Made by a program: the position numbers and the translations under genes. Of a DNA stretch of 11,317 bases, positions 6,037 to 11,317 are shown one piece after another. Every line of letters begins with the position of its first letter. The stretch's first letter is position 1. Source of the stretch: Paramacrobiotus metropolitanus (lineage: Eukaryota; Tardigrada; Eutardigrada; Parachela; Macrobiotidae); NCBI RefSeq assembly GCF_019649055.1, contig NW_026570396.1:188001-199317 (forward strand). The letters are read 5' to 3'. The notes under the pieces were generated by a model that was given only the letters and a program-made list of their open reading frames with translations, made no database searches and was not told where the DNA came from.

Positions 6037-7833
6037 ATGGTGAAGAAGGAGAACAACACCTCCTACTTCGTCGGAGTCGTAACAACCGACCCGAGTGTGG
6101 GAACAATCCCACAACCACCAGCAGTACCGAGTGCTCCGGAACCGGAACACAACACGTCGACTGCGGCACCACGAGTGCCAACGACGAACGTGGCGACAAC
6201 GACGTCGGCCGGTGCGTATACCAGCACCTCGTACGCGACGCGGACAACAATGTACGCGCCGGTACCTAACGCCAGGAGAGACTGGACAACGGACGCCGAA
6301 CGCCTCCCAATCCAGCCACCAAGACCTGGCATGGAGGCATACCGGCCACCACGGACGAATTCCAACCCGAACTTGCTCCGCCAGAACCCGCAGTTCGACC
6401 TTGAACGCGGGCGAGCTCGGTCATTCAACACGGCCGACCAGCAGCAGGACGGACGAAACGGAGAAGACAGCTCCGACCAACAAGGCCGGAGGCCTCCAAA
6501 CCGACTTACACAGAGTCGGATGCCAGCTCAAGGAACACAGCCCGACCGGTACGGAAGAGTCTACGATCAACCGAGCGGATTTTATCCGCCGGCGCCGAGA
6601 CAAAATCGAGCGCCCCTTCCACAACAGTATGGAGGACAGCCGCAACAGCCTCGCCACGCAGACCAGGCTCAGGCTCGGCATCCGCAACAGGACGGATACG
6701 AAGGCCATGACGACGATGCCTACCAACAGGAGGCGTACGAAGACCAACAAGGTCACATGCCATACGTCAATCCACCACCCGCCCCGGCTGCACAACAAGC
6801 TGCGCCGGCGGCACACCCAATCCCCCTGGAGCAAAACCCAGCACACGTTGCTTTGGTACGAGCAATAGCCCACGGACGTCGGCAACCCTTACCACCGTTC
6901 GACGGGGACCACACCAAACTTCATGGGTGGCTTAAGCAAATCCGAAGCCTGTATCGTCAAGCCCAACGATGGTATGAAGACGATCAGACCTTCATGTCCG
7001 ACTTGATAGCCGAACTGGACGGCCAAGCGAAAGAATGGCATACTCTCGAAGCCGCCGGAGAACCACTCGGCGGATGGCCAGTCAACTTATGGCTGACCAA
7101 ATTCGAGCAGAGATTTGCGGACAAAAACAAAGAAGTGAACATGATATCCAGGATTAACAAACGGATATTCCGTTTCGGCGAAGAAACGCCGGAACAATAC
7201 TACGACGCAATGATGTTCATGAAGTCCCAAGTCCCGACGGTCACAGACCAAATCATACTGTACCACCTTAAGGAGAACGTTCATGAGCCCCAACTGCGGG
7301 CGGCCCTGGAAATCAGGATGCCGTCAACGCCGATCGAGTTCCGCGACTATTTACGGGACTTCGTCAACGGCAAGGAAATGTACGAGGTACGCAAGTCGCG
7401 TGACAGCGACTACGCTAGAGTTCGGGCAGCAACACCTGCACCTGTCCCGACTCCACCTCCGGCGATACCACAACAGACCGGATATCAGCCACATGATGCC
7501 GGGATACCAGACTCAACGGCACAGTACGGACAACTAAGTCCGGCCCCGACGCCACCGGTGCAACAAGCACCAGTCCAGCAACAGACGTGGGCAGGCGCGG
7601 CAGCAGCGAACCTGAACCCCCCAGCACCTGGAGTTGGAGCCCCCGTTAACAACTACGGCGGCCCAGGTTATAGTTCGGGCGGTAACCAAAACAACACAGG
7701 TTTTGGTTACGGGCAGAACTTCGAACCAGGGGTACTCCGCATACGGACAGTATCCCCACAAGGATACGGCGGCGGAGGTTATGGTCGCGGAAAAGGGCGC
7801 GGCGGCGGGAATCGCGGCCGTGGGAACTTCTAA
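6037..7833 (+). CDS. gag: Gag: disordered N-part, capsid core, RGG tail
   Basis: Counted from ATG 6037 (G at -3, G at +4), the frame has 598 residues. Residues 1-280 are Pro/Gln/Thr/Arg-rich and probably disordered. Residues about 285-465 (6890-7430) form the retrotransposon Gag capsid core: Pro-Phe-Asp-Gly-Asp opens it, followed by the family's Trp- and Phe-rich helices (Trp at the Gly-Trp-Pro and Leu-Trp-Leu positions, then Lys-Phe-Glu-Gln-Arg-Phe) and a Glu-Gln-Tyr-Tyr helix. After this come Pro/Gln-rich sequence and a Gly/Arg/Tyr tail. Gag builds the virus-like particle and captures element RNA. The open frame extends upstream to 5875 without ATG, overlapping the coiled-coil ORF by 131 bases. 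It stops at TAA 7831-7833, while the nucleocapsid lies in the next frame, so this copy is broken or recoded here. Confidence 0.85.
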   Translation: MVKKENNTSYFVGVVTTDPSVGTIPQPPAVPSAPEPEHNTSTAAPRVPTTNVATTTSAGAYTSTSYATRTTMYAPVPNARRDWTTDAERLPIQPPRPGMEAYRPPRTNSNPNLLRQNPQFDLERGRARSFNTADQQQDGRNGEDSSDQQGRRPPNRLTQSRMPAQGTQPDRYGRVYDQPSGFYPPAPRQNRAPLPQQYGGQPQQPRHADQAQARHPQQDGYEGHDDDAYQQEAYEDQQGHMPYVNPPPAPAAQQAAPAAHPIPLEQNPAHVALVRAIAHGRRQPLPPFDGDHTKLHGWLKQIRSLYRQAQRWYEDDQTFMSDLIAELDGQAKEWHTLEAAGEPLGGWPVNLWLTKFEQRFADKNKEVNMISRINKRIFRFGEETPEQYYDAMMFMKSQVPTVTDQIILYHLKENVHEPQLRAALEIRMPSTPIEFRDYLRDFVNGKEMYEVRKSRDSDYARVRAATPAPVPTPPPAIPQQTGYQPHDAGIPDSTAQYGQLSPAPTPPVQQAPVQQQTWAGAAAANLNPPAPGVGAPVNNYGGPGYSSGGNQNNTGFGYGQNFEPGVLRIRTVSPQGYGGGGYGRGKGRGGGNRGRGNF

Positions 7834-8344
7834 CCGCGGCGGAGGCGGCGGCCCACAAGGCAACCGACCTCCCCAGGCACAACAAAGTGCTCGGCAAGGA
7901 ACATCGTACGTCGATAAGATGGAAGCGGCCTTCTTCCAGTGGACGAAGGATAAGACCTTCCGGTGCAGGCACTGCATGTTCAATAACCATGACGAGTCGC
8001 GCTGCATCTATGGCTCGGATAACAATCCGAACCTTCGGTGGTACGACGACTGGTACCGCCGATACTCGACGAATGGCCCGGTAGGCTCGGTGAATCCCTT
8101 CTGGAAGGACATCGTGCCACCGCCACGTCTTCGCCAGCAACAGGCTGGTGGCTCGGGCAGTCCCGGCAATGGAAACCGGTCGCCCGGGCGGGGGAATGGC
8201 GGAAACCGCAACAATAGCGGCGGGAACCAACAAGGTTCCCCGGCATACAGAGAACCGTTGCCGTCCCGCCAGTCGCTAAACTCGACGCCACCCAACAATG
8301 GGCCGGCTCGGAGTAACTCCCCGGGAAACGCCCAAGGTCGATGA
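7834..8344 (+). CDS. gag: Gag nucleocapsid part with CCHC zinc knuckle
   Basis: This frame is +1 relative to the capsid frame and open from 7634, but without a convincing start, so it reads as the C-terminal part of Gag. A Gly/Arg-rich start is followed by a helical stretch with Trp and Phe, then a perfect CX2CX4HX4C zinc knuckle at 7964-8005, with Trp/Tyr-rich residues behind it and a Gly/Asn/Pro/Ser-rich tail. The knuckle binds element RNA during packaging. The stop TGA 8342-8344 overlaps ATG 8341 of the protease frame as ATGA and lies just after a -1 frameshift heptamer in the correct register, which marks the true end of Gag. Around 7729-7757 this frame also reads Gly/Tyr/Gln-rich residues, while the other frame reads better on both sides, hinting at two small compensating indels. 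Confidence 0.8.
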
Positions 8345-8390
8345 GCTCCGGTGACTCATTCGACCTCCAACATCCGACCGAACCACCGGA
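8323..8390 (+). promoter_or_regulatory. Gag-protease -1 frameshift signal with H-type pseudoknot
   Basis: G GGA AAC (8323-8329) is a known slippery heptamer and is in X XXY YYZ register with the Gag frame. A 5-base spacer (8330-8334) follows. Stem 1 pairs 8335-8345 with 8355-8366 (11 pairs, T8359 bulged). Stem 2 pairs loop bases 8347-8353 (TCCGGTG) with 8384-8390 (CACCGGA), seven perfect pairs. The loops are 1 base (8346), 1 junction base (A8354) and 17 bases (8367-8383), which fits classical frameshifting pseudoknots. After the slip, the -1 frame is open and runs directly into the protease ORF. Together these elements set the low ratio of protease-containing product to Gag. Confidence 0.88.
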
Positions 8391-10677
8391 CAAGGATAAC
8401 CCCACTAATCAGCCGCTAACTTCCCGGAATGAGCCGAACTTAGATCCGTTACAACAACGGATCGTAACAGTCCTAAACACATTAGGACTGGATTGGATCA
8501 GTTGCACGGAAGACGAACTTCTTACGGCACTGTCCGCCTCTACAAAGGAGGCAGAAGCTGCTCGAATTAAGGCAGCCGAACTCGGAATTTCCATCAACAA
8601 TGGCGAAATCGAGATCCGGACCGGAACGCAAGAAATGCCCGGCCGAACTGATCCAGCGCATCGACTAGGCGCTGGAACATCGGAAGCTCGGAACGAACCG
8701 AACTTTCCTACAACGATAGAGGAAGGCTACCAACAGGTAGCCACCATCCTCCAACTACTCGGACTGAACGAAAACAGCTCCGAGGAGGATTTCGCGAAGG
8801 CGATATCGACCTCCACAAAGGAGGCAGAGACGGCTCGGAAGTTAACCGCTCAGCTCGGCGTGTACGCCAACAATGGCACCGTCGAAGCGTGGCCCGGGAT
8901 GCAACAAGCACTCGAGGCGACCGACCCAGCCCCTCGATTCGAAGCTGGAACGTCGGAGGTCGGAACGCAGAAATTGCCCGACCTAAGCAGCGCGAACAAA
9001 GCGACTGCGCCGTCCGTCACACAAAGTGACGTAGCACGGCCCGGCCACGGAAGTTGGACCGGATTGCCGGTGAGGATAAACTCAACCGAGCAGGCCAGAC
9101 GATGCCCAAGACGCGGAGGACCGGGACGCCGATTCACGCACCGGGGCAACAGAAACTTCCCCAATGTATCATCCGCACGCGCAACGGATAGATACGCTGC
9201 GACAATGGCAGCCACCGACCTCACCGAAGAATCGGAAGGAGAAGTCGAAGAATGGGAAACGGTCCCATTGGAAGCACAGGTACCCGTTTACTCTCGGCCG
9301 GGAGAAGCGGACCTCTTCCAGCCAAAAGAGCGACCAGCTAGAACGATAGCCAGTTCTCGAACATTCCTGAACCTCGACTATATGTGGTCGAAATTGAGGC
9401 CAACAGACACCTCAATAGAGGAACGGATACTGGCACAGGCACAACGGTTCCGAACCGCCAAATCACCGGAGGACGGAGTAGCTAACCGACCTGTGGTACA
9501 GGAAGCGGGTGAAGTCGGAGTCGAACTTACACAAAGTTCAACTCAACAGCCAGCCGACCACGGACCGGTGTCACTAATTCCCATCAAACCAACGATACGG
9601 GAAGTAACCTTTGAGAAGGGAACGCATAAGAAACCGAAAACAGTTCGAGCTTGGACACACGAAATCCAAGTCGGATCCACGCCCACAATGGCGATGTTAG
9701 ATACCGGAGCGGAGACTTCGCTCATCGAACAACGGTTTTGCGAGAGGAACGGTTTAACGATGCAACCCCTCGGACATTACACCAAAATACTTGGAGTGGG
9801 CGGACAAGTCGCCTTTGTAGTGTCACACTGCTGTACGGCACCTGTAACAATGCAGGGCTTTACTAGCCATCACACCTTCCATGTCCAGCCGACCGAAGCG
9901 GATATCCCAGTGCTACTCGGATGCGACTACCTGCATTCGAAATTCATTTTTATTCTCACACCAATTCCAATTCCGGAACAACCGGAAGGAAAGATGGTAG
10001 TGCAGTCTATCCCGATACCAGAGGCATCGGACATGGTAGGAAACGAAGCTCGGATTAGTCGGCTTGATCACCCGGCGAACTCCACACGTGAAATCTGCCG
10101 CGATTGCCGGGATACGAACCGCACTCTGTTGGAGGAACTAGCACTCCACAACGTGATAGAGCACTATCAGAAACGGATACGCAACGGTACACTACGAACG
10201 GCAAGGACGGTACTGAAGTCTATCCCGATACCAGAGGCACCCGCTGAAGCGGATGCCCAGAACCTAGAACGAGTACGACAAAAGTACCGAACTTGGTTCT
10301 CGGGAGCTCGACACTTTCTCGACCAACGGACGTTGGAGATGGTGACCACTCTGCGACAGAACGGAGCGGTAACCTACGAGCAAATACGGGACGCACAACA
10401 AATGTGTGAACCAGTAATCGCCCTCATGAACGACATAGAGGACGAAGCATGGGAATGGGAAGATGAACGAATTCCGATCCATCGACAGTACATGGAATAC
10501 GGACTTCCCGTCCCACGGCCTTTGGAAATGCCCTGCCAGGAACTAGGCTTTCAACTTTTTGCCTATATGCAGCGAGTTCCAGTTGCACGGAGAATCGTCA
10601 ACGACCGCATTCTGGCAACGGTATGGCGAAGACACCGCTATAACGCGACATGTTCCCGACCCATTGCCGCCAATTGA
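8341..10677 (+). CDS. pro: Pro(-Pol) polyprotein: duplicated domain plus retropepsin
   Basis: From ATG 8341 the frame has 778 residues; in vivo it is probably entered by -1 frameshifting from Gag, though the ATGA overlap also permits reinitiation. Residues 36-117 and 127-208 are a tandem duplication of an unknown, probably helical domain. Residues 215-435 are linker, with Arg-rich (251-268) and acidic (295-306) patches. The aspartic protease spans about 436-540: Asp454-Thr-Gly-Ala is the catalytic loop (codon 9700-9702), Ile-Leu-Gly at 483-485 lies near the flap region, and Leu-Leu-Gly-Cys-Asp at 525-529 is the second family motif. It would act as a dimer and cut Gag and Pol. Residues 540-778 contain repeats of Ile-Pro-Ile-Pro-Glu, a CX2CX13HX4H motif (586-608) and helices, but no reverse transcriptase. 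The frame ends in TGA while coding continues in +1. Confidence 0.85.
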   Translation: MSSGDSFDLQHPTEPPDKDNPTNQPLTSRNEPNLDPLQQRIVTVLNTLGLDWISCTEDELLTALSASTKEAEAARIKAAELGISINNGEIEIRTGTQEMPGRTDPAHRLGAGTSEARNEPNFPTTIEEGYQQVATILQLLGLNENSSEEDFAKAISTSTKEAETARKLTAQLGVYANNGTVEAWPGMQQALEATDPAPRFEAGTSEVGTQKLPDLSSANKATAPSVTQSDVARPGHGSWTGLPVRINSTEQARRCPRRGGPGRRFTHRGNRNFPNVSSARATDRYAATMAATDLTEESEGEVEEWETVPLEAQVPVYSRPGEADLFQPKERPARTIASSRTFLNLDYMWSKLRPTDTSIEERILAQAQRFRTAKSPEDGVANRPVVQEAGEVGVELTQSSTQQPADHGPVSLIPIKPTIREVTFEKGTHKKPKTVRAWTHEIQVGSTPTMAMLDTGAETSLIEQRFCERNGLTMQPLGHYTKILGVGGQVAFVVSHCCTAPVTMQGFTSHHTFHVQPTEADIPVLLGCDYLHSKFIFILTPIPIPEQPEGKMVVQSIPIPEASDMVGNEARISRLDHPANSTREICRDCRDTNRTLLEELALHNVIEHYQKRIRNGTLRTARTVLKSIPIPEAPAEADAQNLERVRQKYRTWFSGARHFLDQRTLEMVTTLRQNGAVTYEQIRDAQQMCEPVIALMNDIEDEAWEWEDERIPIHRQYMEYGLPVPRPLEMPCQELGFQLFAYMQRVPVARRIVNDRILATVWRRHRYNATCSRPIAAN
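8446..8964 (+). repeat. Tandem duplication inside the protease ORF
   Basis: Residues 36-117 (8446-8691) and 127-208 (8719-8964) align at an offset of 91-92 with about half the residues identical. Shared landmarks are Leu-Gly-Leu, Ser-Thr-Lys-Glu-Ala-Glu, Asn-Asn-Gly, Thr-Asp-Pro-Ala and Ala-Gly-Thr-Ser-Glu. The DNA is also similar, for example around 8550 and 8820. The duplication is internal and its function unknown. Confidence 0.75.
10004..10239 (+). repeat. Two identical 23-base repeats (Ser-Ile-Pro-Ile-Pro-Glu-Ala)
   Basis: Bases 10004-10026 and 10217-10239 are identical, coding Ser-Ile-Pro-Ile-Pro-Glu-Ala. A diverged third copy (Pro-Ile-Pro-Ile-Pro-Glu-Gln) lies just upstream at about 9961-9980. 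They bracket a ~210-base unit containing the CX2CX13H motif. They could be linker repeats or processing sites. Confidence 0.6.
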
Positions 10678-11245
10678 GGAGCATACTCCGACCACAGTGC
10701 AATTCGTGAGTAGCCCGGCGAAACCCCAGGACGACGTAATCCTGGAGGAAACTGATAAACCTTATCAGCAGTGTACCATCTGTAAGGACAACATTGACGG
10801 AGTGGTACGGGCAATAAAGGCTCATCACGACTTAACTTGGTCGGACGACAGACCGTCGTCACCGTCACCTCCGCAACAGGAACGGAAGGTAGACCGCTTT
10901 CGGAAGCCCCAACAGACGCGCATCCAATGGTTGAGCGACATAGGCTCACAACCAACCGACGGAGAACCAGGACGGAGCAAGCCGACCTACCCAACCGACG
11001 GAGCAAAGTCGACTAAGCCGAAACGACCACACAGGTCGAAGTCGGCAATATACCGCAAGTTGGACAGGAAGACGGAACAACCGTCGAAAACGAAGATTAC
11101 CAGTCGGACGACTCGGATATACAGAGTACGAGTGATTCGGCGGACACAGACTCCGATAACCGACCTTCGGAAGAATCCGAGGAAGAAGACGACGAAGAAT
11201 TCGATCTGTCAGTCCGACACTGTAAGACGGACAAACCGAGCATAA
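10559..11245 (+). pseudogene. Continuation of Pol region in +1 frame, Zn-finger-like
   Basis: This frame overlaps the end of the protease ORF by 119 bases and has no proper start, so it is read as the continuation of the same polyprotein after a frame change somewhere in about 10630-10677. Between 10678 and about 11005 it reads as sensible protein: a Pro/Thr/Glu-rich linker, Cys-x2-Cys (10772-10783) followed after 13 residues by His-His (10823-10828), then Ser/Pro and Lys/Arg-rich sequence. After about 11035 the product turns into arginine/lysine/threonine-rich low-quality sequence, while the neighbouring frame becomes clearly acidic, so the true reading leaves this frame there. No reverse transcriptase motif is present. 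Base-calling indels, decay, splicing and recoding are all possible. Confidence 0.5.
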
Positions 11246-11259
11246 ACGACTTCGGATGA
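11017..11259 (+). pseudogene. Ser/Asp/Glu-rich segment in next frame
   Basis: After TAA 11014-11016 this frame is open to TGA 11257-11259 and reads Val/Gln/Gly/Glu residues, then a strongly acidic Ser/Asp/Glu stretch, followed by a His-Cys pair. Such acidic, disordered sequence is unlikely in a wrong frame of this GC- and CGA-rich DNA, so it probably is the real continuation of the polyprotein. From 11258 to the window end the acidic reading continues one frame on, for 20 codons without stop. It is cut by the right edge. Confidence 0.5.
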
Positions 11260-11317
11260 TTCGTCATCGGAGGACGAAGAACCGACCTACGATGTACGGC
11301 TAACTACAGCATTGCGG

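Larger units (their letters stand above)
2029..11317 (+). mobile_element. Giant Ty3/Gypsy-type LTR retrotransposon, 5' part
   Basis: The proposed order is 5' LTR, primer binding site, long leader, coiled-coil ORFs, Gag capsid domain, zinc knuckle, -1 frameshift pseudoknot, retropepsin, then a long extra region. That order is diagnostic of an LTR retroelement. The Gag core with its Trp/Phe-rich centre and the protease (Asp-Thr-Gly-Ala, later Leu-Leu-Gly-Cys-Asp) point to Ty3/Gypsy rather than Copia; BEL/Pao is less likely but not excluded without the reverse transcriptase. About 9.3 kb lies in the window without reaching reverse transcriptase, so the full element is probably well over 12 kb. 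The 3' half, 3' LTR and right target-site duplication are outside, so the class call and left boundary remain inferred. Confidence 0.8.

Noticed and set aside
6095-6868. 257-codon + strand frame overlapping Gag
   Set aside because: Arg/Thr-rich shadow of the Gag frame, which reads into the recognised capsid core.
7646-8233. 195-codon minus-strand frame over the nucleocapsid
   Set aside because: Antisense shadow of GC-rich Gag sequence; the + strand holds a perfect zinc knuckle here.
8341-8344. ATGA overlap as the only route to protease
   Set aside because: Termination-reinitiation is possible, but the heptamer and pseudoknot just upstream are the stronger explanation.
5544-11259. Alternative genetic code or Euplotes-type universal +1 recoding
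   Set aside because: Stop contexts vary (ACT-TGA, AAG-TGA, TTC-TAA, AAT-TGA, GGA-TGA) and long frames avoid all three stops, so decay or indels are simpler.
1-11317. CRISPR array, tRNA or rRNA genes, bacterial operon
   Set aside because: No regularly spaced long repeats, no tRNA cloverleaf signals or rRNA stretches seen, and no bacterial promoter/RBS pattern.
9961-11317. Reverse transcriptase or integrase
   Set aside because: No YxDD-type motif, RNase H or HHCC/DDE pattern could be read in any + strand frame.

Overview
The window looks like eukaryotic nuclear DNA carrying the 5' part of a very large LTR retrotransposon of Ty3/Gypsy (Metaviridae) type. Reading is left to right on the + strand. 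The assignment rests on a retrotransposon Gag core, a CCHC zinc knuckle, a retropepsin with an Asp-Thr-Gly-Ala active site, a canonical -1 ribosomal frameshift signal between Gag and protease, and an LTR-like block with a poly(A) signal followed by a primer-binding-site-like sequence. The host cannot be named. AATAAA, CRE, CCAAT, E2F- and MYB-type sites fit an animal, plant or alga; nothing looks bacterial.

Layout: 1-2028 is flank without a recognisable gene, but with three strong inverted repeats. 2029-2466 is the proposed 5' LTR, followed by a possible primer binding site. 2467-3782 is an unusually long, structured leader with a dense promoter-like cluster (MYB-type 20-bp tandem repeats, two E2F-type sites, CRE, CCAAT box, TATA-like box) about 200-800 bases before the first large ORF. 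3783-5546 and 5547-6005 lie in one frame, split by a single TGA, and encode a Ser/Thr/Pro-rich then coiled-coil protein ending near a PPxY motif. 6037-7833 encodes the Gag capsid part; 7834-8344, one frame on, carries the RGG/zinc-knuckle nucleocapsid part. At 8323-8390 a G GGA AAC heptamer, a 5-nt spacer and an H-type pseudoknot would shift ribosomes from Gag into the 8341-10677 frame, which holds a duplicated ~91-residue domain followed by the protease. 10559 to the window end continues as Zn-finger-like and then Ser/Asp/Glu-rich sequence in changing frames.

The parts fit one retroelement: Gag assembles the particle and binds RNA, and the protease is made in a smaller amount by frameshifting. 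Reverse transcriptase, RNase H, integrase and the 3' LTR are not present and would have to lie beyond the right edge. Already about 9.3 kb of element precedes any reverse transcriptase, so the whole is a giant element with extra coding capacity, comparable in layout (not shown to be related) to plant Ogre elements, which also have an extra ORF before gag. Several frame changes show that this copy is partly decayed, contains base-calling indels, or uses further recoding or splicing; the sequence alone does not decide which.
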